64,000 nt of DNA from Mesostigma viride. Taxonomy: Eukaryota; Streptophyta; Mesostigmatophyceae; Mesostigmatales; Mesostigmataceae. A program made the position numbers and the translations under genes. Numbering within the stretch: the first letter of the stretch is position 1; every line of letters starts with the position of its first letter. The DNA lies in assembly GCA_009746045.1 (NCBI GenBank), contig RPFO01000418.1, forward strand, positions 144,501-208,500, written 5' to 3'. This document shows, piece after piece, positions 1 to 16,660 of the stretch. Below the pieces are notes generated by a model. It did not search any database. It had not been told where the DNA came from and saw nothing but the letters and a program-made list of their open reading frames with translations.

Positions 1-56
1 CCCCCACGTAATCCCCTCGTGCTTTCTACCCCTCGTGCCTTCCCTCTAAACTGAAG

Positions 57-6376
<6,320 letters not shown>

Positions 6377-6414
6377 GGTCCAAGCTAGCAAATTTGGATG
6401 CTTCTATGCTGGGG

Positions 6415-6419
6415 TGTAA
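6415..6419 (+). terminator. TGTAA polyadenylation signal of the helicase gene
   Basis: TGTAA lies 38 bases after the helicase stop codon. In chlorophyte algae TGTAA is the dominant near-upstream polyadenylation element, so both motif and spacing fit. Confidence 0.6.
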
Positions 6420-6753
6420 CAACCAAAAAGTTTTTCAGGTGTTCTGGCCGGTGTTGTGTCAGCGTTTTGGCTTTTATTCGAGGTCTTTTGGACAAGTATT
6501 GAGAAAGTGACAAAGTTTCAAATTAGCAGGGGTACTGCGACTCGACATGTTTGTCTGAAGCCTTGCTAGGGCCTCATTAGTCATGGCCCTGCCAAGTGGG
6601 GTTAGCTAATTGGTCCAGCCATGCCAGCCTGGTTCCTTAGGACGCCAGTAAATACCAAGATTCAGTTACGCTTCACGAATATTCTGCCAGACTGTCCTGT
6701 GTGCTGTCTTGTTATGTGTGGGTCATCCCATGTTTTTTTTATCGTGCGATACT

Positions 6754-6872
6754 GCCAATTTATATTCTTAAGCCGCTTGCAGGCCTTGGTAGACCGAGAG
6801 ACAGGCGAATTGTGCGGAAGTCCCAGGCGGCTGCCACCATATAACAACCCCCAGAGACAACAAACAAACAAA
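6754..6872 (-). mobile_element. Diverged B-block remnant of the Ngaro-like family
   Basis: Read on the minus strand this holds the TTTGTTTG spacer, CTGGGGGTTGTTATATGG, GGCAGCCGCCTGGGACTT and GCAAGCGGCTTAAG, the same order as the B2 blocks at 27780-27933 and 45689-45842, with scattered substitutions. No A block is visible next to it. The surrounding 6420-6753 and 6873-7150 show no gene. Confidence 0.75.
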
Positions 6873-7367
6873 TTGTGGTTCTCTGAATATAGTTTCTTTA
6901 TAGTGAGATGGAAGGGTAGCCTCTATAGCTAGGTTATAGGGTTCACGTGACATATGTTGAGGCCGGTGCGGCCTGATCCGAATCGGCAGTGGCACAAGAT
7001 TTGGCCAGGTGGCAGGAGCTGTGTTGAGATATAAACCTGCCACTGTCTAGGTTTCTATGTTAATGACGTAGTAGATCTAGATTCTTCTCTCACGCAATAT
7101 GTGACCTAATAGCCCTGACAAACTTACGTAAGCCGCCGGCAATTAGAACGCCTGTATTGCGTCGTTTGTTCAGACGCAACATTTGCGTGGCGAGGAAATG
7201 CAGATCCGGGCCAAGGCTGCGTGATATGCAAAAAAGACAAAAGCAAACCCACCTAGCTAAGGTCGCCCTCTTTTCTTTTCACAAGGGCGGTGATAGCAAG
7301 CCAGGGGAAGCGAACCTCTGGGTTGACGAACCTTCATTGTTGGAGCCATTTTTGGCCCTGAGCAGCA

Positions 7368-8214
7368 ATGCCAAAGGGGCGCAAGGCAACAACAAGGCAG
7401 GCAGCACGCAAGGAGAACGGGACGCCCACGCCGCGGGCTGCTGCCGCCAGTCACATGTCAGTCGTCTTCAGCGCCAAAAAGAAGCAGCTCGCCAAGTGCA
7501 TCAGCCCCGCAGAGGGCGTGGGTGCAGTCGAGCAGGTCTTCGGTAACAAGGACTGGGTGACAGACGCCAGCCCGTGGAGCTCGAGCCAGCTGAGGTTTGT
7601 CGTGCAGTTGCTGGCCGATCACGTCGACGTTGCCGACGTGTTGGACACACGTGACCCAAATGAAGCGTTCATGGCAAAACTGCAGGCCGTGGCAGATCTT
7701 GCGGCGGATGATGAGAAGGGGGCGCTGCACCAACCACACCTGCGCAATGAAAAATGGCCTAGCCAAAAGGCACGGCAAAATATTCGGCAGCTGGGGGGGC
7801 TGTCGGAAAGGAACCAGGGCGAGGTTGGCGACATTCTTTGGGGCACCTCCGGAAGCCGAGAATCAGGGCGGCGAGGAGGGGGAGGTCGCAGCCGAGAAAT
7901 TCATGCAAAGTTTGAAGGCAGCGCTGGGAGGAATTGAGGGGGCGGGAAGCCACTTCAAGGCCTCGAAAGGGGTGGTGCTGCCGAGTCGAGCCAAGATCGT
8001 GAAGTATCGGATTTCGGATCGAGCGCACGCTGCCGGGAGTGTTGGAGGACGCAGCGACGATGGGATGGGAATCCGGTCGTGGGTCATGACAATCAAGCCT
8101 GGAAATTGGTGGCAGATAGAGACCAGGAAGATTGTCGTAAACATTGCAGTGGCCCTGGACACCCTTCTTAAGGAGCTGGGCTCAGCAGCCGGGGAGCTTG
8201 TGGGCATGGAGTGA
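7368..8214 (+). pseudogene. ORF1 (gag-like) of a divergent, decayed Ngaro-like element
   Basis: An ATG at 7368 opens a basic N-terminus (MPKGRKATTRQAARK) followed by a helical stretch (SAKKKQLAKCISPAEG ... LADHVDVADVLD) patterned like the N-terminal domain of the ORF1s at 33947 and 57470. The frame changes at a run of seven G near 7790. The second frame continues with GEEGEVAAEKFMQSL and ends at 8214 (LVGME stop). I assign it to ORF1 because a Ngaro-like ORF2 start follows at about 8450. No zinc-binding cysteines are seen. Family assignment is inference from pattern and order; the function of the domain is unknown. Confidence 0.45.
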
Positions 8215-8449
8215 CTAGTGAGGCTAGTGGCAGCCTTGCTGCAGGTGGAGGGGCAAGGTGGTGGTGGGGGGGGGAAGATGGCAAGCCACCCAGTGCTGCC
8301 ACTGGGGGAGGAGGCTGCACAGTCACTCCACCTCGGCTGTCAAGGCAGCCCTCCAAACTGCGATCCTCTGGGACAAGCTCAGCAAGGCCCAACAAGTAGG
8401 AAAATATAATCCCAGCGGGACTGCTCCCTTTTCCTGCTGCCATGCCCAC

Positions 8450-9120
8450 TTAGGCCAACCGCACACCGCGTGGGGCAGGGTGAGATCGGCACGCCGGCGA
8501 CAGCGTGCCACGCGCCGCCACCGCAAGTACGCCCTGCAATGCAAGGTGGTGCGTTGGCTGGGGGGAGCGGGGCAGACCCTCCTCCTAACCCTAGACGGGC
8601 GTGCTCTAAGGGGAGGGAGAAGGCCCTTGCGAGGGTCAAGAAGCTCTGCACCTGGCACAGTTGCCGCGTAGGTGGCGTTGCGACAGGCCAGATGCAAGAA
8701 GGTGCTGATGCACTATATGGGAAGCAGAATAATTACAAACAACTGCGCGCGGACGCGGTGAGTTTGCCAAAGGCGGAGGTGGCGGGAAAGGTGCAGCTGC
8801 TCGACCTGTTGGCTCTGCGGCTGAGCTGGCGCGAAATATATGCCAGCGAAGAGAACTGCGTCAAGCCAGCGGTCGCGGCGAGCGCAAGGTATTGGAATGT
8901 GCCCAAGCCCAGCCAGGGCTGCTCTACGGCTCAAGTATGGGGCAAGCTCATGAGCCGGGAAGCAGGCATGGGCATGGTAACGTGCAGGGAGAGGCGGCCT
9001 AAGTGGGTGGATGGCTGCATTGGGGTGGCAAAGGGCATGGCTCATGGCCGGGTGAGCTACGGTTCATCATCAACAAGAAGCTGGGCAACCTGCTGTGGGT
9101 GGACCCCCCAAGATCCTGCT
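8450..9120 (+). pseudogene. N-terminal fragment of ORF2 of the divergent Ngaro-like element
   Basis: Two frames show ORF2-like blocks in the right order. First comes VRSARRRQRATRRHRKYAL, like LRSRRRYQRAMRRRALLL of the copy at 35.7 kb. Then comes LPKAEVAGKVQLLDLL...SWREIY, like LPAGGVAGSVPLMDCL...QWREVY at 36.1 kb. Identity is low but spacing is kept. The reverse transcriptase core is missing: the sequence stops making sense before the palindrome at 9133. Read as an old 3'-truncated relative of the four recent copies. Confidence 0.5.
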
Positions 9121-9132
9121 TCCCCACTTGAT

Positions 9133-9248
9133 GAATAGCTTTTAGCTATTACTTTTTATCGGCCAATTACTGATTGGCCTGACATCCTGCGCAGGATGTC
9201 GCGCCAATCAGTAATTGGCCGATGAAAAGTAATCGCTAATAGCTATTC
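9133..9248. repeat. 116-bp near-perfect palindrome
   Basis: Centre between 9190 and 9191 (GACATCCTGC/GCAGGATGTC). Arms run outward through CCAATTACTGATTGG and ATCGGCC to GAATAGCT/AGCTATTC with about five mismatches in 58 positions. Could be a foldback element or fused inverted termini. Confidence 0.9.
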
Positions 9249-9455
9249 AACTTAGAACCCACCGCGCGCATGTGAGGCGCGGCCGGTTTGAAACCTCGTG
9301 CGGACTGTAGTGCCGAGTGTATGATTTGGTAGCAGCCTATCGGAATGCCGGCCGGCCTACTAATTAATCGCCGCACGATGTAAATATCGAAGCCACCCAA
9401 GATTAATATGAAACTACTCATTCGATGTGGAATTAGAGCCCTAGATAGGGAGCCG

Positions 9456-10015
9456 ACCTGGGCGGACATGCTTAAGCAGCACACCACCTCCACCACCTCC
9501 GCCGTCGCAGCCCAGCTCCAGCGGCAGACGCTTGACCTCCGCGAGGAGGCCGAGCTCGCCAAGCGCAGCCTTCTTTACGTCATCGTCAAGAACTTCGACA
9601 TGGAGGACTGGTGAGAATTCCGAGAAGCTTGCGCGTGCGTTTGAGAGAGAAATCCTTGTTCGCATGGGCCTTGATGGTGAGATCGAGCTGGTCGCCCACC
9701 TTTTTTTTTTTTTTTTTTCCCCGCGCGCGGGGTAAGGCAGGGGCGCCCCCACTCCTTCTCACCTTTAAGAGCCCGGCGGACAAGATTTCCTTTCTCAGAC
9801 GCCGCAAGCGGCTCGAGAATACTCTCTTCACCCTTGACGATGACTTGACCCTGGCGCAGCAACAACGGCGACGGGAGCTATGGCCGACCTACCTCCAGCT
9901 CCGGCAGACCAAGGCGGGGCAGCCGGTGTACTGGAAGGGGGCGGCCATCTACGTCGGCCACAAGCCCTGGCATGCGACCCCCGCGGCCCCAGCGACTCCA
10001 GACGCCCCAGCTTAG
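9456..10015 (+). pseudogene. LINE ORF1 protein, frameshifted
   Basis: The first frame (to a TGA near 9614) reads ADMLKQHTTSTTSAV and a charged helix ending VIVKNFDMEDW. The second frame, after a run of about 20 T at 9701, reads PLLLTFKSPADKISFLRRRK then FTLDDDLTLAQQQRRRELWP and ends at 10015. The second block matches the C-terminal domain of L1-type ORF1 proteins (RNA-binding chaperone; F-K-S...R, then DDLT plus Gln/Arg-rich helix). The same domain occurs at 12050-12190 and 17670-17944. Split in at least two frames, so not functional as read. Confidence 0.65.
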
Positions 10016-10176
10016 AGGAATACAGCAGTAGTAGTGTAGAATAGATAGACCGTGGCCATGTACATGTACGCCTCCTACAGGCACTATACCAGCTGAGCCA
10101 CGCGCATGATTTAGCCATGTACATGTGTGCCTATCAAGTAACGTGCGTGTTTGCAACTTGCCCGTTGAAACTCTAC

Positions 10177-10377
10177 GGCGGAGCCAATTTTCGGAAGAAC
10201 CTCACCCTTATGCTTGCAAATTCGGGACAAATTCGGTGGATGTATGTATGGATGTATGTATGTATGGATGGATTGACGGATTTTCATCCCCTATTCCTAT
10301 GTTTTCTCACGTGTACGGCCTTATAAGCTTCGCCAATTCTGGCGAACCTGACGGTTCTTCCGAAAATTGGCTCCGCC
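10177..10377. repeat. 201-bp MITE-like unit with 25-bp terminal inverted repeats
   Basis: GGCGGAGCCAATTTTCGG (continuing AAGAACC) at 10177 is perfectly inverted at 10353-10377. The interior holds a GTATGTATGGAT microsatellite (10238-10275) and a small hairpin, TTCGCCA/TGGCGAA, near 10329. No coding capacity. Confidence 0.8.
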
Positions 10378-10664
10378 TGATGATGTGCCACACTCCAGAT
10401 GATGCCTAGTTTTATTTAGTTCTGCTGTGCCCATGCAGAGAGCTGCTCTCTGCTGAGAGGCCATGCCTAGCTTTGTTTAGCTATGCTGATCTTCCCCCCA
10501 TGACAGGCTCCCCCTTAGCCGCTGGGCATAGCTTGATAGATCATGGGGACGCAGGTGCCATGGTGCACCTAGAGCAAGGGGCGTTTACATTCCCACCCTT
10601 GCAGGAAGTAGCTTAGAATGTATTATAGGCCATATGCCCCTTCTCTGGGCTATGTGCTACAGAT

Positions 10665-10702
10665 ACTCCCAACGGAGTTATGTTCCTAATTAATTAATTA
10701 AT
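10665..10702 (+). other. LINE 3'-end hairpin (CAAC loop) and TAAT repeat tail
   Basis: ACTCC-CAAC-GGAGT at 10665-10678 is followed by four TAAT units. The same hairpin plus AT-rich tail ends the LINE sequences at 18320-18363 and 30014-30052. Probably the 3' structure recognised by the LINE reverse transcriptase. Confidence 0.6.
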
Positions 10703-10711
10703 AGGGAGCCG

Positions 10712-11029
10712 CCTAAGATTTCGCCCCACGCGCAAAGGTCAGCTTAAGTTGAGTAGTACGCTTCAATGGGAGCATGTGTTCCCTTTTACCGACCCGCATT
10801 TCAGGCGCCTTTGGCAGGATGGAAATGCGGTGACGGAATGCAATATACGAGGATGCTCATAACTTTTGACTCCGGCCATGAAATTTCATCGAGTTGGTTG
10901 CATAAGACTTTTCTTTTGAAGACGAACACGCTGATATAATTTTCTGCAGCTATCGCTCAATGTTTCCGAAGATACCGGCACCGCCCTGCCCAGCGAATAT
11001 CGCTGTTTTTCAGCTCGATATGGCGGAAT
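10712..11029. other. Unassigned stretch, possibly LINE 5' UTR
   Basis: No ORF or repeat recognised. It precedes the ATG at 11030 that appears to start a LINE ORF1. Confidence 0.3.
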
Positions 11030-12390
11030 ACGACTCATCCCAGCCATCACAAGCGTCCGCGGCCCTGCACCAACTCGCTGATGAAGCCATGGCGTCATAG
11101 GAAAACCCCTTGCACGCTATGCCGGACGCCGCTGTCAGCATCCAGCCGCTCCACTCCACCGCTCCGCCGAACAGCGACCCTGCCATGGATACCCGCGAGG
11201 AGGCCTCAGTTTCTGCCGAGGAAGCTGCCGCGTTTTTACCTGGCCAATGGCCAGGCCTTAACGCCATCATGCGCCTGTCCCGAGCTGCCGCCCTCACCAT
11301 CCTGCACCTGGCTGCATGCCGAGAAAAAGTGCGAGATCCGGGACTGCAACCAACAGGTTACCCACCTGTCAGACTTTCTCCACGAAAACCCCGACGACTG
11401 ACTGACCTCTGCCTCGCAGTCTGGTGGACGTGCTCCCGTCTTTCCGACAGCACCCTTGAGGCTGCGCTCTGTCATGGCCACTCTGGACCTGGGAGCCGAC
11501 CCCACTGTTGCTGCCGCCATCGACATCACCGCCAAGCAAGTCGTCAATACCTGCTTCGATCCCCTCCCCTCCCTCCTCAACGCTGCCCTCAACCCTGTTC
11601 ACAAACACCTCGCCACCCACCAAGCCCATTCCTCACACGCCGACACCTCCATCCACTCCGCCATCACCCACATTGCAGCAGGACTGCAGCAGCAGCAGCA
11701 GCAGCAGCAGCTCCTCCACGTACCAGCTGGCTCCAGCAACAACTTGCCGCCTCCATAACCCCTGCCAAGACCACCTACATATGCCGCCACAGTTCAGAAC
11801 CCTACGGAGCTCATCAACGAAATCAAAACAGCCGTCAAGGCCAGCACACGGGATGCTATGCAAGAACCCATTCGCTCATGCAGTATTGTGGTACGTGGCG
11901 TCCCCTCGAACGTCAACGATGCACGCCTGGGCACCTACCTGCAGGGCGACCCCTTCCTGGGTAAGCTTGGCGTGGCCCAAAGCGTCGTCATTAAAACGGC
12001 ACGCCGGCTCGGCGGCCCCACCGCCCCCGTCTTGGTGGAATTCCACCGCAAGGAGGACAAACTGCAGGTGCAGAAGGCCCGCCGGAACCTCCACGATACC
12101 CAACTGAGCATGGACGATTACTATACCCCGGAGCAGCTTGAGGCCCGGGCTGCCGCCCTGAACCGGCCGGAGGTCCACCAGAGCTAGGCTAGGGCAGCCA
12201 AGCAGGCCAACCCGCAACTACGGTGCAGCATCTATGCCCGCCTCTTTGATGGCCTCTTCATCGTCCGCATTAACGGCCAGGACCTTCCTCCAATGACGGC
12301 GACCCCCATGGATACCGCCGTGCCAGCGCCCCAGCCCCCTGCTCGGCCCCCGTCACCGCCATCGCCACCAGCATCGACGGTCACCTGCTC
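11030..12390 (+). pseudogene. LINE ORF1, broken by stops and frameshifts
   Basis: ATG at 11030 (MAEYDSSQPSQASAAL) runs to a TAG at 11098. Recognisable ORF1 continues mainly in one frame: ATLDLGADPTVAAAIDI, a (CAG)n-encoded Gln tract at 11688-11712, a TAA at 11756, then SIVVRGVPSNVNDARL (RRM-like), VLVEFHRKEDKLQVQKARR and SMDDYYTPEQLEARAA. A TAG at 12185 precedes a final segment (SIYARLFDGLFIVRING) up to the repeat boundary at 12393. The RRM plus DDxxTPEQ order is that of L1-type ORF1 nucleic-acid chaperones. It is followed, across a repeat insertion, by an endonuclease ORF, as expected for ORF1-ORF2 LINEs. Confidence 0.65.
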
Positions 12391-12392
12391 CA

Positions 12393-13960
12393 TCAAGTTT
12401 CGTTTAAGTGGCCAGCCGGAGCGGCTGCTTAGGTTTTAGCGGGCAAGTGCTCGAAGCGCGTCATTGGTCATCAAGTTTCGTTTAAGTGGCCAGCCGGAGC
12501 GGCTGCTTAGGTTTTAGCGGACAAGTGTTCGAAGCGCGTCATTGGTGAATTACTTGGGAACTTGGGTTTCCCCGCGAAACTCCAACCGCACGTTCAGATT
12601 TCCAAATCTCAAGTAAAGTTCGGCGCAACTTTCTGAACGGGGGCAGTTGACGAGCAGCATTCCTCCGGACGAATGAATTGCGTTCCATACTTGCGCAAAA
12701 TTTTGAAAGGTAGCTTGCGTGCAGCCCTACTAAAATTTGCGCGGACGTTCAGATTTCCAAATCTCGGGTAAATTTCGGCGGAACTTTCTGAACGGGGGTA
12801 GTTGGCGGGCAGCGTTCCTCCAGACGAATGAAATGCGTTCCATACTAGCGCAAAATTTTGAAAGGTAGCTTGCGTGCAGCCCTACTAAAATTTGCGCGAA
12901 GTGTGGGACTGAAAATTCGTAACGGAAACTTTTTGGTAGTTGCCGTCACTTCCTCTTGTGCAAACGTGTGGGAGTGAAAATTCGTAACGGAAACTTTTTG
13001 GTAGTTGCCGTCACTTCATTTTGCGCGAGTGTTGGGCTGAAAATTCGTAACGGAAACTTTTTGGTAGTTGGCGTCACTTCCTTTGGTTCGACTGAAAATT
13101 CGCTGAAATTCGCTGAATTCGTACCGTAGCCTAATTTTTAGTACCTCGAAGTGACGGGGCACCTAAAAATTTGCCCACAAGTACACTTGGCAGCGCGCTC
13201 ACTGGGAAAAATTGTACAGCCGCTCCGGCGGGCCACTTGAACGAATTGTAATGGAATTACTGGGGAACTTGGGTTTCCCCGCGAAACTCCAACCGCACGT
13301 TCAGATTTCCAAATCTCAAGTAAAGTTCGGCGCAACTTTCTGAACGGGGGCAGTTGACGAGCAGCATTCCTCCGGACGAATGAATTGCGTTCCATACTTG
13401 CGCAAAATTTTGAAAGGTAGCTTGCGTGCAGCCCTACTAAAATTTGCGCGGACGTTCAGATTTCCAAATCTCAAGTAAATTTCGGCGGAACTTTCTGAAC
13501 GGGGGTAGTTGGCGGGCAGCGTTCCTCCAGACGAATGAAATGCGTTCCATACTAGTGCAAAATTTTGAAAGGTAGCTTGCGTGCAGCCCTACTAAAATGT
13601 GCGCGAAGTGTGGGACTGAAAATTCGTAACGGAAACTTTTTGGTAGTTGCCGTCACTTCCTCTTGTGCAAACGTGTGGGAGTGAAAATTCGTAACGGAAA
13701 CTTTTTGGTAGTTGCCGTCACTTCATTTTGCGCGAGTGTTGGGCTGAAAATTCGTAACGGAAACTTTTTGGTAGTTGGCGTCACTTCCTTTGGTTCGACT
13801 GAAAATTCGCTGAAATTCGCTGAATTCGTACCGTAGCCTAATTTTTAGTACCTCGAAGTGACGGGGCACCTAAAAATTTGCCCACAAGTACACTTGGCAG
13901 CGCGCTCACTGGGAAAAATTGTACAGCCGCTCCGGCGGGCCACTTGAACGAATTGTAATG
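12393..13960. repeat. Composite repeat: two 707-bp tandem units with inverted termini
   Basis: A 76-bp unit is duplicated at 12393 and 12469. Then a 707-bp unit occurs twice (12547-13253, 13254-13960). Each unit holds two copies of a block starting CGTTCAGATTTCCAAATCTC and three copies of AAAATTCGTAACGGAAACTT. The left end (GTTTAAGTGGCCAGCCGGAG) is the inverse of the unit ends near 13215-13245 and 13925-13955, so this looks like an inverted-repeat element. It separates LINE ORF1 from the endonuclease. No plausible ORF. Confidence 0.85.
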
Positions 13961-14285
13961 TCCCCAGCACGTGTGGGGATCCGCCGGGGCAACTTCAGCT
14001 CAAGTATGGCAGTGCCAGCTTGGCCGTCCCCCTGGTAAATTCGTTTTCTTTGCACCCGAGCCGGAGCCCGCGCTGCGAACCCTTCTCTCCTATCAATGAT
14101 GACGCTCGCGGCCCCGCGGCTCCGCGGCTCTAGCAGTGGGATCTGCCTAACTCCCCTTCCCGCCCCTTTGCCTTCGCAGCCCTCGGGCTGTCGGAGAGAG
14201 AGCAACGGGTCGGCAGTGAGCCAGGTTCGCCCCGCCTCGCGCGGCCGCCTCCGAAACCTCCTCAGACTGCACGCATTTCTAATGT
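13961..14285 (+). other. Non-coding stretch, probable inter-ORF or ORF2 leader of the LINE
   Basis: No gene recognised between the composite repeat and the endonuclease frame. It includes GGCCCCGCGGCTCCGCGGCT near 14109. Confidence 0.3.
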
Positions 14286-15740
14286 GTGCAGACGCAGACT
14301 CATTCTACCTCAGTGGCCACCCGAGCCAACCGTCGGCGTCGCCTCGACGCGTTGGCAGGAAAAATCGAAACGGTGATTGAAAGCATAAGTCCTCAACCCG
14401 CGCCCCCTACCCCACCACCTCCACCCCCACCCCCATCACCACCCTGCTCCATCTCCGCCCCCAACCCCGCATGCACCCCGCTTTTCGGTCAACGTGCGCC
14501 CTTGGTCATCGCCACCTTCAACGCCGGCACGCTCCAGCCCGACGCTGACCGCTGTCACTGCCTGCGCAGCGACGACTGTCAGTGCCATCGAGTCTCCAAT
14601 CTTATTGGTTTCTGCATCGACAATAATACCGCCATCCTGGGAATCCAAGAACACAGGCGCACTGCATCGGCCCGCGGACCGACTGCCCTTGCTGCTGACG
14701 ACATCGACGACTGGCGGTTCTATTACGGAGGCGGCGACGGCACCGGGAACGGGGGCGTCGGTCTCCTCTGCTCCCCGCTCGCCGTACGACACATGGGCGA
14801 ACCCCAGCTGGTCAACGCTCGGCTCCTTGTGGCCACCTTCCATTCGGTGGAGGGCCACTCGACCTACGCCCTGACGGTGGGCGTCGGTTACGCACCCCAC
14901 TCCGGCCACCCCGAACAAGATCGCAAGGACTTCTTTGCTGCGCTGGAGAACCTGGCGAACGGCACCCCTGGTCGCAACTACCTCGCTCTGCTACTGGACG
15001 CCAACGCAACGCTACCATGCACCGGGTACTGGCGAATGTCAGCACGCCCACAACGGTACGGTCTCCAATGCCAACACTGCACTTTTTGCTGATTTGCTTA
15101 CGACATGCGATCTGGTCACTGCCAACACCCGCTTTCCACATAGCCCAGATGCTTTGGTCACACACACACCTCGCCAACTGGCACTGAATGCTGCATCGAC
15201 TATGTTGTAATGCGCAAGCGTCATCAAGGATCTGTACTAGCTGCTCGCTCGCATGTGATCCCCCTGGTGCGCTCCGATCATCGCATCGTCACCGCCCGCA
15301 TCCGCCTGCGATTCCCCTCGCCCTTTCGTAAGCATGCGTGCTCGTGGCACTACCTGATTTGCGCACACTGCAGAAGCTTGAGAAATCTGACGTCGCACTG
15401 GAGGACTTCCCTGAAAAACGCGCCCACAAGCGCGCGGCAGAGGAGGCGTTCGTAGACGCGCTGGACATCCCGGCCAGCCACGCCCAGCTGTTCGCTGCCG
15501 GCCGGGCCTCGGCCCTTCGGCACCTCGCCGGCAAGCTGCCGGCGCGGCTGGGGCCCTGCTGCCCCCCCGCGCCGCCCGCCCCGCTTCACCAGCCTGCACC
15601 GGCTCCCCGCCGTCATCCAGGCCCGGCAAGCCCTGCGCGACAACCGCGACCCCGCCCGCTACGCCCGCCTCAAAGCCGATTACCACTTGGCCATCCGGCA
15701 GGCGACCAAGGAGCAGGAGGACCTCCATGTCCCTAAGCAC
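14286..15740 (+). pseudogene. LINE ORF2, APE-type endonuclease part, 3'-truncated
   Basis: After a Pro-rich linker the AP-endonuclease motifs appear in order: VIATFNAGTL (Asn), ILGIQEHRR (catalytic Glu), GGVGLLCSPLAV, LTVGVGYAPHSGHP, LALLLDANATLP (Asp-Ala-Asn), and LVRSDHRIVTARIRLRF (SDH). The frame shifts near 15040 and returns near 15210. A third frame carries LEDFPEKRAHKRAAEEAFVD. The sequence ends near 15740 before any reverse transcriptase motif, so it is truncated at its 3' side, which needs a deletion or insertion rather than ordinary LINE 5' truncation. The closest relative in the window is the LINE at 15904-30052. Confidence 0.75.
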
Positions 15741-15849
15741 AAGTGGAATTGTACTATACATTACGCAATTTGTACTTCAGTTTTTAAAGTTGCATTTTCA
15801 TGCATTTAAAGTTTCAACTTAAGTCTTTGAGGAAGGGGAAGTTCGTAGG

Positions 15850-15903
15850 CGGCCGTGCCACCGTGCCACCTCAAATTGCATATAAACACACACCTTTGCA
15901 CAT
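15850..15903 (+). repeat. Left end of the GTGCCACC minisatellite, cut by a LINE
   Basis: CGTGCCACCGTGCCACCTCA then TTGCATATAAACACACACC and TTTGCACAT matches the composite units at 30240-30300. It continues at 30053 beyond the LINE. The 110 bases before it (15741-15849) are AT-rich and unassigned. Confidence 0.85.
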
Positions 15904-16011
15904 TCAGGACAGGTGCTGCCTCCGGTGGTGTCCGTAGGTAGACAACCTTCCTCGTCGGCTCGCGGCTAACAAGCTTCGGGGACAGCCTCTAAACAGTCCC
16001 GTTCCACTACC

Positions 16012-16644
16012 ATGCCTCGACCTAACCGTCGGGTGAAAGCCATGGTGGTGCCGGTATTTCGGGCTACAACCTCATCTGTCAACTGTCAGATTCGTAAAAC
16101 CCAACGTTTGCTAGATTACCTACGCCTCGGCGAACTTGTGCAATCAGCCCCAACCCCGAATACCCCGAGCAAGCGGCAGGCTCGCATCCTACGCTTGCAG
16201 GACAAAATAAATGCGATGAAAAGCACTATTTCCTCCGCTTCCCTTCCCCCCCCCGTTCCACCCCCACCTCCACCCCCCGCCGCATCCACCCCCATCATCC
16301 ATCGCCGTTCTCCCCTGGTGGTGGGCCAGCTGCCATCCTTGGCCCTTGCCACCTTCAATGCACGCACATTACTAACAGACGACAGCCATCGCTATCGGGT
16401 AGAAGAGCTCGTTGCCTTCTGCATAGCCCATCGTGTATCTATTCTAGGCGTTCAGGAACATCGCCGCAAGGTGCCACTTGGCATGGTGAGCACTGATCGC
16501 CTGGCGGGTGGCTGGCGGTTTTACTTCGCTGGCAGCGGTACGCCAGGCCAAGGTGGTGTTGGTCTTTTGTGTTCGCCGCTGGCAGTCGCTAGCCTCAGCA
16601 CGCTGAAGTTTCTAACCCCACGTCTTATCCCTACCAGCCATTAA
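16012..16644 (+). pseudogene. LINE EN-RT ORF, N-terminal part (endonuclease first half)
   Basis: ATG at 16012 starts MPRPNRRVKAMVVPVF, then a coiled segment (RQARILRLQDKINAM), a Pro-rich linker, and AP-endonuclease motifs LALATFNARTL, ILGVQEHRRK and GGVGLLCSPLAV. It is cut at 16644 by the TTAA-flanked element. Joining 16644 to 23802 in the right frame restores the endonuclease pattern, apart from one frame change near 16615. Role in the family: nicks target DNA to prime reverse transcription. Confidence 0.8.
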
Positions 16645-16660
16645 GAATGTACTCCAGCAC

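Larger units (their letters stand above)
9445..10711 (+). mobile_element. ORF1-only LINE derivative with 11-bp target-site duplication
   Basis: ATAGGGAGCCG occurs at 9445-9455 and again at 10701-10711, bounding 9456-10700. Inside are ORF1 coding remnants, a 3' hairpin (10665-10678) and a TTAA-type tail (10687-10702), but no endonuclease or reverse transcriptase. It therefore resembles half-LINE (HAL1-like) elements moved by a full LINE. A 201-bp inverted-repeat insert lies at 10177-10377. Confidence 0.75.
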
